A program made the translations under genes and the position numbers. From assembly GCA_963744005.1 (NCBI GenBank), contig CAVURU010000004.1, positions 496,001 to 560,000 on the forward strand: a stretch of DNA of 64,000 nucleotides, given 5' to 3'. The notes under the pieces are model-generated. The model did no database searches and was not told the origin of the DNA. It saw nothing but the letters and a program-made list of their open reading frames with translations. Shown here piece after piece: positions 47,176-56,948 of the stretch; position 1 is the stretch's first letter, and every line of letters begins with the position of its first letter. This DNA is from Palsa-504 sp963744005. Its GTDB lineage: Bacteria; Actinomycetota; Actinomycetes; Streptosporangiales; Streptosporangiaceae.

Positions 47176-47901
47176 TCAGCTGTGCTCGGAGACGAGCACG
47201 GCCAGGGTGCGGGGGACCAGCGCCTCGAAGACGTGCGGCAGGTCGCCCGGGTAGCAGATGTAGTCACCCGGCCCGAGCTCGACCGGCTCGCCGGCCACCC
47301 CGACCAGCGCCCGGCCCGCGCTGAGCGTCACGTGCTCCAGCACGCCGGGCATATGCGGGTCGGACGCGCGGGCGTGCCCCGGCTCGGCGTCGATCCGGTA
47401 CACGTCCCGCCGGGCCCCCGGCGGGCATGCCGACAGCAGCGTGGCCTGGTAGTCGGCGTGTGCCGCCGCCACTGTGGGCCCCTCGTCGGCCCTGATCACC
47501 TGCACCTGCGGCCGCGGCGGGTCCAGCAGCCGGGCGAACGGCGTATCCAGCGCGACACAGATGGCCCACAGCGTCTCCAGGCTCGGGTTCCCGGTGCCCG
47601 ACTCCAGCTGGGACAGCGTCGACTTGGCGATGCCGGCCCGCCGCGCCACCTCGGTCAGGGTCAGGCCGGTCCGCCGCCGCTCCCGCCGCAGCGAGGCCGC
47701 GATGAGCTCCAGCGGCGCTCCGCCCGTCACGCCCGGTCCGTCAGCGCCAGCCTGAACCCCGCCCGTTCCGGCCCCGCCTGACACGTCAGCGCGAGCGCCA
47801 GCCCGGCCTGCCGCTCCGGTCCCGGCCCCGGTCTGGCCGGGCCGATTGTTCGGCATATCATCCGTAAATTCGCTTTGACGAACATCGGGATCGCTGTTCA
47901 T
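47176..47901 (-). CDS. XRE-family regulator with C-terminal cupin domain
   Basis: 241 residues from the ATG at 47901, which has GGAG 8 nt upstream. An Ala/Gly-rich N-terminal stretch is followed by a helix-turn-helix (LRRERRRTGLTLTEVARRAG, IAKSTLSQLESGTGNPSLET) and a cupin sensor domain (about 150-240, HMPGVLEHVTLSAGRALVGV, GPGDYICYPGDLPHVFEAL). Regulators of this form usually bind a small ligand and control a neighbouring transporter. It is divergent from azlCD with an inverted-repeat operator candidate between, so it probably controls that pair. Confidence 0.86.
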   Translation of the reverse strand: MNSDPDVRQSEFTDDMPNNRPGQTGAGTGAAGRAGARADVSGGAGTGGVQAGADGPGVTGGAPLELIAASLRRERRRTGLTLTEVARRAGIAKSTLSQLESGTGNPSLETLWAICVALDTPFARLLDPPRPQVQVIRADEGPTVAAAHADYQATLLSACPPGARRDVYRIDAEPGHARASDPHMPGVLEHVTLSAGRALVGVAGEPVELGPGDYICYPGDLPHVFEALVPRTLAVLVSEHS

Positions 47902-47911
47902 AATAAACTCC

Positions 47912-48721
47912 GTGAGTTCGATATATAGAACTCTATCCGGCGCCCTGCGCCGCGACATCGCCCTGACCTGCCTGGCCGTCTGGTTCATCGGCCTGTCCTA
48001 CGGAGCGGTCGCCGTCGCGTCCGGGCTGCCGGTGTGGGTTCCCGCCGCGCAGAGCGTACTGGTGCTGGCCGGAGCGTCCGAGATCCTGTTCGCCGGGATC
48101 GTCGCGGCGGGCGGCAACCCGATCGCCGCCGCCCTGGCCGGCCTGCTGGTCAACGCCCGGCACGTGCCCTACAGCCTGGCCCTGCCCGACGTCACCGGGC
48201 ACGGCTGGCGCGGTCTGCTCGGCACGCACATCATGAACGACGAGAGCGTCGTCTTCGCCCTGGGCCAGGACGGCATCGACCAGCAGCGCGCCGCCTACTG
48301 GTCCTGCGGCCTGGGCGTGCTGATCTGCTGGCCCACCGGCGCCGTCCTGGGCGCGCTGGCCGGCAGCGTCATCAGCGACACCGATGCGTTCGGCCTGGAC
48401 GCCATGTTCCCGGCCGTGATCCTGGCCCTCATCTTCCCCGCGCTCCGCGACCGGGGAACCCGGCCGGCCGCCCTGGCCGGCGCCGTCATCGCCCTGGCCG
48501 CCGCGCCCTTCCTGCCCCCCGGCGTGCCCGTCCTGCTGGCCCTGGCCGCCGCGCCCCTGATCCTGCTCGGCCGCAACCGGACCCCCGGCCCGCCCGGGCC
48601 GCAGGGCCAGGAAACCGCGTCCGGCCCGGAGCTCCCCGCGGCCACGTCAAGACCAGAGCTCCCCGCGACCACGTCCGGCCCGGAGCTCCCCGCGGCCACG
48701 CCCGGACCGGAAACCTCATGA
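47912..48721 (+). CDS. azlC: AzlC family branched-chain amino acid exporter subunit
   Basis: 269 residues, five or more membrane helices. The family pattern is clear: ALTCLAVWFIGLSYGAVAVASGLPVW, ILFAGIVAAGGNPIAAALAGLLVNARHVPYSLA. AzlC with AzlD exports branched-chain amino acids in Bacillus and Corynebacterium (BrnFE). The last 45 residues are a repetitive Pro/Ala/Thr tail outside the membrane domain. The GTG at 47912 overlaps the operator palindrome; no nearer in-frame start exists before the first helix. Substrate fits the ilv genes 19 kb away, but they are not linked. Confidence 0.85.
   Translation: MSSIYRTLSGALRRDIALTCLAVWFIGLSYGAVAVASGLPVWVPAAQSVLVLAGASEILFAGIVAAGGNPIAAALAGLLVNARHVPYSLALPDVTGHGWRGLLGTHIMNDESVVFALGQDGIDQQRAAYWSCGLGVLICWPTGAVLGALAGSVISDTDAFGLDAMFPAVILALIFPALRDRGTRPAALAGAVIALAAAPFLPPGVPVLLALAAAPLILLGRNRTPGPPGPQGQETASGPELPAATSRPELPATTSGPELPAATPGPETS
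47914..47933. promoter_or_regulatory. Inverted-repeat operator candidate between the XRE-cupin gene and azlC
   Basis: GAGTTC-N8-GAACTC with an AT-only-rich centre (GATATATA), covering the first codons of azlC and 13 bp from the regulator start. It is the only palindrome in the divergent region, and the AT-rich centre stands out in this DNA. The likely ligand is the XRE-cupin regulator. Confidence 0.5.
48620..48716 (+). repeat. 27-bp tandem repeat in the azlC tail
   Basis: Three copies and a partial of the 27-bp unit beginning TCCGGCCCGGAGCTCCCC, coding S-G-P-E-L-P-A-A-T units at the C-terminus of AzlC. The second copy differs at several bases. Confidence 0.75.
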
Positions 48722-48743
48722 CCAGTCTCGCCTGGGAGGCCCC

Positions 48744-49067
48744 GTGAGCAGCACCGCCCTGCTGGTGACCGGCGTGGTCACGCTGTCGGCCGGGACGTAC
48801 GCGTGCCGGCTGTCCGGCCGCCTGCTCCGCCAGCGGGTCACCTTCCCGCCCCGCGCCGAGCAGCTGCTGGCCGCCGGCGCGGTCGTCATGCTGGCCGCCC
48901 TGGTCGCCACCACCGCGCTGACCAAGGGGCACGGCTTCGCCGGCTGGGCCCGCCCGGCCGGGGTCGTCGCGGGCGGCCTGCTGGCCTGGCGCAAGGCCCC
49001 GTTCCTGGCCATCGTGCTGACCGCCGCCGCCGTCACGGCCGGGCTGCGGCTGCTCGGCGTCGCCTAG
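48744..49067 (+). CDS. azlD: AzlD family branched-chain amino acid exporter subunit
   Basis: 107 residues, three to four membrane helices, with GTYACRLSGRLLRQRV near the start as in AzlD/BrnE proteins. It partners AzlC. GTG start, 22 bp after azlC. Confidence 0.84.
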   Translation: MSSTALLVTGVVTLSAGTYACRLSGRLLRQRVTFPPRAEQLLAAGAVVMLAALVATTALTKGHGFAGWARPAGVVAGGLLAWRKAPFLAIVLTAAAVTAGLRLLGVA

Positions 49068-49129
49068 GCCGGCCCTGGCCCGTCCGGCCGTCTCATCCGT
49101 ACGGCCCGGCCCTGGCCCGTCCGGCTGGC

Positions 49130-49423
49130 TCATCCGGCCAGGTAGCGCTCCACCGTCTCGACCTTCGAGGTCAGCGCCCCGGTCACCCCGGGCCGCAGAT
49201 CGGCCTTGAGCACCAGGCTGACCCGCGGCGCCCGCGCCGCGACCGCCTCGACCGCCCGCTTGACCACGTCCATGGTCTCGTCCCACTCGCCCTCGATGGT
49301 GGTGAACATGGAGTCGGTCTGGTTGGGCAGCCCGCTGTCCCGCACCACCCGGACCGCCTCCGCTACCGCCTCGCCGACGGCCTCCCCGACGCCCAGCGGC
49401 GTCACCGAAAATGCGACCAGCAC
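49130..49423 (-). CDS. MTH1187/YkoF-type thiamine-binding family protein
   Basis: 97 residues with VAFSVTPLG at the start and QTDSMFTTIEGEWDETMDVV in the middle, matching the MTH1187 family. Members bind thiamine or its pyrimidine moiety; function here is inferred only. The GTG at 49423 has GAAGGGAG upstream. It is divergent from the kinase gene. Confidence 0.8.
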   Translation of the reverse strand: MLVAFSVTPLGVGEAVGEAVAEAVRVVRDSGLPNQTDSMFTTIEGEWDETMDVVKRAVEAVAARAPRVSLVLKADLRPGVTGALTSKVETVERYLAG

Positions 49424-49610
49424 AGCCGTCTCCCTTCGTCCCGTGACTCACTAGCCTCTTACCCCGCCGGACCCGGCGGAGGCGTTTCCGCGCCGAGTTG
49501 GGTCCTTCGTCCGATTGCTGCACAATGAGTTCTGTGAAATCAGCAGGTCAGATCGACGTGGCGGCGCGGCTGTGTGGTCACCCGGACGTCTGAGAGCGCA
49601 CACTGACGGC

Positions 49611-52199
49611 ATGACCGGTTCGGTGGCGACGGTCCAGCCCGGTTCACCGGATCCGGTCCTGGCCGCCCTGGCCGCCGTCGCTCCCGCCGACCCGGGTACC
49701 GCCGGCGCAGGAACTGGTGACGCGCCGCTGCTGGCCGCCTCCGGCCTCCACGTCAGCTTCGGCCCGGTGCGGGCCCTGGAGGACGTCAGCCTCAGCATGC
49801 GGGCCGGCGAGCTCGTCGCCCTGGCCGGAGAGAACGGCGCGGGCAAGACCACCCTGGTGCGCTGCATCGCCGGCGACGTGATGCCGGCCGCCGGCGAGGT
49901 GTTCCTGGCCGGGCGGCGCGTGCCCGCCGACCAGGCCGTGGCCACCAGGTACGGCATCGCCGTGGTCTGGCAGGACCTGGCCCTGTGCGACAACCTGGAC
50001 GTGGCGGCCAACATCATGCTGGGCCGCGAGCGGCCCCGGATGCTGATGTCGGAGACCCGTTTCCACGCCGAGGCCGCCGCCCAGCTCGCCTCGCTGCGCA
50101 TCCCGCTCACCGACACCACCCGCAACGTCCGCGCGCTGTCCGGCGGCCAGCGCCAGCTGGTGGCCGTGGCCCGGGCCATGGGCCGCAAGCCCCGCCTCCT
50201 GGTCCTGGACGAGCCCACCTCCTCGCTGGGCGTGAAGGAAGCCGCCCAGGTCGAGGAGCTCATCACCGAGCTGCGCCAGCAGGGCACCACCATCTTGCTG
50301 GCCTGCCACGACATCGAGCAGATGTTCCGGCTGGCCGACCGGATCGTGGTGCTGCGGCAGGGCCGCGTCGTCGGCGACCTGCGGCCCGCCGACACCCATC
50401 CCGATGAGGTCGTCGCGCTCATCTCCGGGCAGCAGCCCGACTCCTCCGCCCGCCAGCAGCTCACCCGGCTGCACGGGCTCACCGACCGGCTGGTCTCGGC
50501 CGACCCGTCCTCCAGCCTGTCCCTGATCTTGTCCGCCCTCGGCGCCGCCCTCGACAGCGAGCAGCTGTGCATCCACCTGGCCAGCGACGACGGGCTGTAC
50601 TGCGCCGCCTCGCTCGGCTTCGCTCCCGGGCAGCTCGACCCGTGGGCCCGGCTGCCGTTCGGGCCCGCCGGCGGCCCGGTCGGCGTGGCCGCGGCCGACG
50701 AGCGGGCCGTCATCGCCGACCGCCTGCGCGACGGCGCGGCCTGGCCCGGCTTCCGGTCGCTGACCAGGGCGGCCAGCCTGGCCGGCACCTGGTCGGTCCC
50801 GGTCCTGGGACCCGGCGGCCTGTCCGGCGTCATCACCGTGTTCCGCGCCCAGCACGGCGCGCCCGAGCGGGACGAGCTCGCCCTGGTCACCGTGTACGCG
50901 GGCTACGCGGCCAGCGCCATCGAGCGCGACCGGCTGCTGGACCAGGTGACGACCAGGAACCGGGTCCTGGAGACCATCCGGGAGATGCTCGAGACGCTGG
51001 CCGGGCCGGTCCCGGTGGCCGATGGCCTGTCCATCGCGGCCCAGTCGCTGCGCCGCGGCCTGCAGGCCCACGAGGTCGCCCTCATCACCCAGCCCGACGG
51101 CCAGCCGCCCCGCTGGCGGGCCTTCGCCGGGCCGTTCGGCGCCGATCCGTCCTCGGTCACCCCGGCCATGCGCGACATCGCCGAGTCGGCCCTGGCCAGC
51201 AGCCTGCCCGACGGGATGGCCCGGCAGCTGGCCAGCAGCCGGCAGCACCGCGTGCGGGCGGTGGCGTTCATGGCCGCGGGCGGTCCCACCGTGCTGCTGG
51301 CCAGCTGGCAGCAGGTGCCGCCGACCAAGGAGGAGACCTCGCTGCTGGAGGACGCCGCGCACTCCCTGCGGCTGGCCCTGGAGCGCGAGGAGGCCGGCCA
51401 CGCCCACCAGGAGACGGCCGCGCTGCGCCGCTCCCGGGAACTGCAGCGGGGCTTCCTGTCCCGGCTGAGCCACGAGCTGCGCACCCCGCTGACCGCCATC
51501 CGGGGCTACGCGTCCAGCCTCATGCAGCCCGACGTGACCTGGGACCGCGAGTCCCAGCAGCGCTTCCTGGACCGCATCGCGGCCGAGTCGGCCCGGCTCG
51601 GCCGCCTGGTCGACGACCTGCTCGACTTCTCCGCCATCGAGTCGGGCATCATGCGCCTGCAGGCCGACTGGTGCGACATCCGGCTGGTGCTCGAGGCCGC
51701 CGTCGCCTGCCTGCCGCCGGACAGCGCCGCGGCGGTCCACCTGGCCTGCGACCCGGCCCTGCCCGTGGCGTGGGCCGACCACGACCGGCTGGAGCAGGTC
51801 TTCGTGAACCTGCTCAACAACGCGTTCGGCCACAACCCGCCGGGAACCCGGGTCCAGGTCACCGCCGTCCACCAGCAGTCCGAGGTGGTGATCAGCGTCC
51901 TGGACGACGGCCTGGGCGTGCCGGCCGAGATGGCCGCCGCGCCGTTCGAGGCCGCCACCCGGTCGCGCCCCCGGCCCGTCTACGCCGGCGGCCACGGCAG
52001 CCCCGGCGCCCGCCAGCGCCCCGGCGCCGGCCTCGGGCTGTCCATCGCCCGGGGCATCGTGCAGGCGCACGGCGGGCGGATCGAGCTGGTCCCGCAGCCC
52101 GTGGGCACCTGCTTCCGGGTGAGCCTGCCCGTCGAGGGCGACGTCGACGCGGCCCGGCCAGCCGCCCGAGGAAGGGAGCGTGACGGTGACGATGACTGA
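49611..52199 (+). CDS. ABC ATPase - GAF - histidine kinase fusion protein
   Basis: 862 residues, no membrane helix. Residues about 40-265 are a full ABC ATPase: GENGAGKTT at 73-81, LSGGQ 176-180, Asp200-Glu201 in VLDEPTSSLG, and the H-loop LACHDIEQMF. It most resembles the single-domain ATPases of ribose/xylose/fructose-type importers, and the importer's own ATPase downstream. Two GAF-like sensor regions follow (about 290-430 and 440-590), then HisKA (phospho-acceptor His621 in LSHELRTPLTAI) and HATPase_c (VNLLNNAFGHNP, DDGLGVP, GAGLGLSIARGIV), KdpD-like. The start ATG at 49611 lacks a clear ribosome-binding site; GTG 49572 and TTG 49515 are in frame. It overlaps the response regulator by 20 bp. 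Confidence 0.85.
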   Translation: MTGSVATVQPGSPDPVLAALAAVAPADPGTAGAGTGDAPLLAASGLHVSFGPVRALEDVSLSMRAGELVALAGENGAGKTTLVRCIAGDVMPAAGEVFLAGRRVPADQAVATRYGIAVVWQDLALCDNLDVAANIMLGRERPRMLMSETRFHAEAAAQLASLRIPLTDTTRNVRALSGGQRQLVAVARAMGRKPRLLVLDEPTSSLGVKEAAQVEELITELRQQGTTILLACHDIEQMFRLADRIVVLRQGRVVGDLRPADTHPDEVVALISGQQPDSSARQQLTRLHGLTDRLVSADPSSSLSLILSALGAALDSEQLCIHLASDDGLYCAASLGFAPGQLDPWARLPFGPAGGPVGVAAADERAVIADRLRDGAAWPGFRSLTRAASLAGTWSVPVLGPGGLSGVITVFRAQHGAPERDELALVTVYAGYAASAIERDRLLDQVTTRNRVLETIREMLETLAGPVPVADGLSIAAQSLRRGLQAHEVALITQPDGQPPRWRAFAGPFGADPSSVTPAMRDIAESALASSLPDGMARQLASSRQHRVRAVAFMAAGGPTVLLASWQQVPPTKEETSLLEDAAHSLRLALEREEAGHAHQETAALRRSRELQRGFLSRLSHELRTPLTAIRGYASSLMQPDVTWDRESQQRFLDRIAAESARLGRLVDDLLDFSAIESGIMRLQADWCDIRLVLEAAVACLPPDSAAAVHLACDPALPVAWADHDRLEQVFVNLLNNAFGHNPPGTRVQVTAVHQQSEVVISVLDDGLGVPAEMAAAPFEAATRSRPRPVYAGGHGSPGARQRPGAGLGLSIARGIVQAHGGRIELVPQPVGTCFRVSLPVEGDVDAARPAARGRERDGDDD

Positions 52200-52908
52200 C
52201 GGGGCGCGCAAGACCTGCGCCCTGGTGGTCGAGGACGACCCCAACATCGTGGACCTCATCCGGTCCAACCTGGCCGTGCGCGGCTTCGACACCATCGTCT
52301 CGGTCGACGGCATGCGGGCCCTGCAGCTGCTCGAGACCGAGGACCCGGACATCGTGCTGCTGGACCTCATGCTGCCCGAGGCGGACGGCTTCGAGCTGTG
52401 CCGGCAGATCCGCGAGCGCTCGCCGGTCGCCATCATCGTGGTGTCCGCCCGCGGCGGCGAGCGGGACAAGGTGACCGCCCTGCACATGGGCGCCGATGAC
52501 TACCTGACCAAGCCGTTCAGCATCGAGGAGCTGCTGGCCCGGATCACCGCGACCCTGCGCCGGACCCGGCCGGCCGCGCCCGCCGAGCCGCAGGCCCCGC
52601 CAGTCATCGTGGTCGGCGACGTGGTCATCGACCTCGCCCTGCAGCAGGTCCGGCGGGCCGGGCAGCCGGTGCACCTGACCCCGACGGAATTCGCCCTGCT
52701 GCGCGAGCTGGCCGTCAACCGGGGCAAGCTGCTCACCCACGCCCACCTGCTCCGCCGGGTCTGGGGACACGGCTACGAGACCGAGACCGAGTACCTGCGG
52801 GTGTACGTGCGCCGGCTGCGGGCCAAGCTCGAGGCCGAGGAGAGCGTGCCGCTCATCCTCACCCAGCCGCGGGCCGGCGTACCGGCTGGCCGCCGAATAG
52901 CCGGATAG
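52180..52908 (+). CDS. OmpR/KdpE-type response regulator, C-terminal end probably shifted
   Basis: A receiver domain with Asp62 as phospho-acceptor (LLDLMLPEADG) and the conserved Lys in DDYLTKPFS is followed by a winged helix (LTPTEFALLRELAVNRGKLL, VYVRRLRAKLEAE). The expected end of the wing, G-Y-R-L, is instead GVPAGRRIAG. Removing one base near 52880 gives RAGYRLAAE and a stop at 52898-52900, so an indel is likely. The GTG follows GAAGGGAG. It overlaps the kinase fusion gene and is its obvious partner. Confidence 0.88.
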   Translation: MTVTMTDGARKTCALVVEDDPNIVDLIRSNLAVRGFDTIVSVDGMRALQLLETEDPDIVLLDLMLPEADGFELCRQIRERSPVAIIVVSARGGERDKVTALHMGADDYLTKPFSIEELLARITATLRRTRPAAPAEPQAPPVIVVGDVVIDLALQQVRRAGQPVHLTPTEFALLRELAVNRGKLLTHAHLLRRVWGHGYETETEYLRVYVRRLRAKLEAEESVPLILTQPRAGVPAGRRIAG

Positions 52909-53177
52909 CCGGATAGCCCCCCGATAACAGAATCGGCCCCGGGCGGCGGGAAAAACACGCCGAATATAACGCTCGTGTGACGAACACGAATCGAGATGAA
53001 CACGGGAAGATATCTGTTCACGAAATCTTCACGAGGTGAGGTCGATGTTAAGGGTTCGTTAATTTCCCTCGTTCTAGTGTCTTAGCTGAGACCCAAGGCC
53101 GCGCAGTTGACCGGGCGAGAGGGAAAGTGCCGGATGCCTGGATGTGGCCGTTCCTTTATGACGCAAGGTGGTACTAA
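52909..53177 (+). promoter_or_regulatory. Promoter region of the sugar importer, with direct repeats
   Basis: 269 bp, noticeably AT-rich. TTCACGA occurs at 53017-53023 and again at 53028-53034, an 11-bp period typical of OmpR/KdpE-family dimers. Two GAACACG copies lie upstream at 52982 and 52998. The following GTTCGTTAATTTCCCTCGTTCTAGTGTC stretch (quoted only to locate: 53053-53081) may hold the promoter. A ribosome-binding site precedes the ATG at 53178 weakly (AAGGTGGT). Confidence 0.5.
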
Positions 53178-54398
53178 ATGATTCAACTGGCGAGAAAAGG
53201 GGCGGTGCTGGCGCTTCCGCTGGCTGTATGCCTCGGCGCCGCGGCCTGCAGTTCCTCCAGTTCCTCCTCGAGCTCGGCGGCCTCAAGCGCGTCCAGCTCA
53301 GGCGGCACCACGGTGTCCATCTCCGTGACGCAGTTCGACCGGACCATGGCCGCCATGTCGGCCCTCAAGCCGCTCGCCGCCTCGGGCAAGGGCAACGTCG
53401 CCGTCATCCTCCCGGACACCGTTTCCTCGGCCCGGTACACGCAGTTCGACGCGCCGTACCTGACTGAGGCGCTGACCAAGGCGGGCCTTTCGTCCTCGCA
53501 GTTCTCCGTGCAGAACGCGCAGGGCAGCGACGCGACCCAGCTGTCCGACGCCCAGACGGCCATCACCAAGGGCGCCAGCGTCCTGATCCTGGACCCGCTG
53601 GACTCCGGCGTCGGGGCGCAGATCGAGACCTACGCCAAGTCCCACGGCGTCGCGGTCATCAACTACGACCGGCTGACCCTCGGCGGCAGCCGCGCCTACT
53701 ACGTCAGCTTCGACAACGTCAAGGTCGGCACGCTGATCGGCACCGGGTTCACGACGTGCGCCACCAGCTGGAACGTGGCCAAGCCGAACGTGCTGGTCAT
53801 GACCGGCGCCCCGACCGACAACAACGCCACCCTGTTCGCCCAGGGCTACAACGGCGTGCTGGACCCGAAGTTCAGCGCCGGCTCCTTCGTCAAGGTCGGC
53901 AGCGCCGCCGGGACCTGGGACCCGCCCACCGCGCTGAGCGAGTTCCAGCAGCAGTTCACCGCGCACAAGAACATCAACTCGGTCCTCACGCCGAACGATG
54001 AGAACGCGGCGCCGATCATCCACTACCTGCAGACCCAGGGCGTCAAGGCCAAGACCTTCCCGGTCACCGGCCAGGACGCGACCACCGTCGGCCTGCAGAA
54101 CATCCTGTCCGGTTACCAGTGCGGCACCGTCTACAAGCCGATCTACCTGGAGGCGCAGGCCGCCGTCGCGCTGGCCATGTTCCTGCGGGCCGGCCAGACC
54201 CCGCCGAGCGCCCTGGTGAACGCCTCGACCATGGACACCAAGTCCAACACCGCCGTCAAGTCGGTCTACCTGACCCCGACCTGGGTCACCCCGGCCAACA
54301 TGAAGGCGACCGTCATCGCGGACCAGTTCGTCACGGTCAAGCAGCTGTGCGTGGGCAGCTTCGCGTCTGACTGCACGGCCGCGGGTATTAGCAGTTGA
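53178..54398 (+). CDS. XylF-like sugar-binding lipoprotein of an ABC importer
   Basis: 406 residues. A signal peptide ends in an AAC lipobox with lipid Cys24, followed by a poly-Ser linker. The periplasmic-binding-protein type I fold resembles XylF: VAVILPD, GASVLILDPLDSG, INYDRLTLGG, YYVSFDNVKVG, VTGQDATTVGLQNILSGYQ. D-xylose is the best guess, but other pentoses or aldoses cannot be excluded. The importer ATPase and permease follow. Attached to the outer face of the membrane, it feeds sugar to the permease. Confidence 0.87.
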   Translation: MIQLARKGAVLALPLAVCLGAAACSSSSSSSSSAASSASSSGGTTVSISVTQFDRTMAAMSALKPLAASGKGNVAVILPDTVSSARYTQFDAPYLTEALTKAGLSSSQFSVQNAQGSDATQLSDAQTAITKGASVLILDPLDSGVGAQIETYAKSHGVAVINYDRLTLGGSRAYYVSFDNVKVGTLIGTGFTTCATSWNVAKPNVLVMTGAPTDNNATLFAQGYNGVLDPKFSAGSFVKVGSAAGTWDPPTALSEFQQQFTAHKNINSVLTPNDENAAPIIHYLQTQGVKAKTFPVTGQDATTVGLQNILSGYQCGTVYKPIYLEAQAAVALAMFLRAGQTPPSALVNASTMDTKSNTAVKSVYLTPTWVTPANMKATVIADQFVTVKQLCVGSFASDCTAAGISS

Positions 54399-54429
54399 CC
54401 AACTCGCTGAACCTAAGGAGGCGCGCCCG

Positions 54430-55438
<1,009 letters not shown>

Positions 55439-55449
<11 letters not shown>

Positions 55450-56740
55450 CGTAGAGCCCACGCCCGAGGCCGCCCCCGGGACCGAGGAGATCACGCCCGA
55501 GGTCGCCCTCGCTTCCCCCGACATCATGGCCAACTCGCTCGGCGAGTACATCAAGATCTGGTGGGTGCGGGTCCGCGGCGGGGAGAGCGGGTTCCTGCCC
55601 GTCCTGCTCGGCCTGGTCGCCATCGTCATCTACTTCCAGGTCCGCAGCTCGCTGTTCCTGTCCGCGGGCAACCTGGTCAACCTGATGACGCAGGCGGCGT
55701 GGATCGTCATGCTGGGCATGGCCGAGGTGTTCGTGCTGCTGCTGGGCGAGATCGACCTGTCCATCGGGTACTCCTCGGCCATCGGCGCCACCATAACCTG
55801 CTGGCTGCTGGCGCCGCCCAACCCGGCCCCGTGGCCGCTGGCCGTCCTGGTCGGCCTGGCCTTCCCGGCCTTCTACGGCTTCGCCCAGGGCCTGCTCATC
55901 ACCCGGCTCCGGCTGCCGTCCTTCGTCGTCACCCTGGCCGGCCAGCTCGCCGGCCTGGGCATCCTGCTGTTCGTCATGGACGCGGCCGCGCCAAACGGCG
56001 GCGGCACGATCCGGCTGTACAGCAACGTGCTGTCCGACATCGAGGGCGGCGCGATGAGCCCGGCGGCCAGCTGGATCGTCATGATCGTCCTGGTCGTCCT
56101 GGCCGGCGCCCTGTTCATCATCCGGGACACCCGGCGCCGGGCCGGCGGCCTGGCCGCGCCGCCGGCCAGCGTGACCTGGCTCAAGGTGGCCCTGATGGCC
56201 GTCGCGGGCGTGGTCGTGGTGCTCATCAGCAACACCAACCGCGGCGTCGCCATCGCCGTGCAGGGCGTGCCCTGGGTGGTGCTGGTCGTGCTGGTCGTGG
56301 TCGTGGCCTGGAGCTTCCTGCTGGGCCGCACCCGCTACGGCCGGTACATCTACGCCATCGGCGGCAACGCCGAGGCGGCCCGGCGGGCCGGCATCAACCT
56401 GAGCCGGATCCGGGTCGGGGCGTTCGTCCTGGCCGGCCTGACGGCCGGCATCGGCGGCATCATCTACGCCTCGTTCCTCGGCTCGGTCTCCACCAACGTC
56501 CAGGGCGGCCAGAACGTCCTGTACGCGGTGGCGGCCGGCGTCATCGGCGGCACCAGCCTGTTCGGCGGCCGCGGCAAGATGCTCGGCGCGGTCCTCGGCG
56601 GCGTGATCGTGGCCGTCATCTACAACGGCCTGCAGCTGCTCGGCCTGGGCGCCGCGTCGCAGAACATCTGGACGGCCGTGGTCCTGCTCGCCGCGGTCAC
56701 CATCGACACCCTGGCCCGCCGGAGCCAGACCCGCGCGTAG
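55439..56740 (+). CDS. XylH-like sugar ABC transporter permease
   Basis: 433 residues with about ten or more transmembrane helices. The family signatures are MLGMAEVFVLLLGEIDLSIG in the first half and YIYAIGGNAEAARRAGIN plus GGTSLFGGRGKMLGAVLGG in the second. The extended size and the fused extra helices in the middle fit XylH. Homodimer expected, driven by the ATPase. The GTG at 55439 overlaps the ATPase end. Confidence 0.9.
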
Positions 56741-56796
56741 CCCGGGAGGGGTTCAATCGCTTATTCCGAACGACCGGTGGTGCATGATCGGGTGTT

Positions 56797-56916
56797 GTGA
56801 ACAGCGCCACCCCGGACGGTGACGACGGCCTGGCGCCGCCGCTCCTCAGCACCCTGACCGCGGTCACCAGCCTGGTGGCCGCGGTCAGCTGCGTTCTCGA
56901 GCCGAGCAACCCCTAG
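56797..56916 (+). CDS. Possible 39-residue peptide
   Basis: A GTG-started frame ending in LVAAVSCVLEPSNP, with one short hydrophobic stretch. Its codon pattern is GC3-rich like real genes, but no family is recognised and the ribosome-binding site is poor. It could be a small leader or chance. Confidence 0.3.
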   Translation: MNSATPDGDDGLAPPLLSTLTAVTSLVAAVSCVLEPSNP

Positions 56917-56948
56917 ACCCCCGCTCGCCTGCTGCGTAGGAGATCCCG

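Noticed and set aside
49515..49610. Upstream start (TTG 49515) for the kinase fusion
   Set aside because: The added 32 residues are charged and resemble no domain, and no ribosome-binding site precedes them; the ATG at 49611 is preferred.
49644..52487. 947-codon minus-strand frame opposite the kinase fusion
   Set aside because: Antisense mirror; the plus strand holds complete kinase and ABC motifs.
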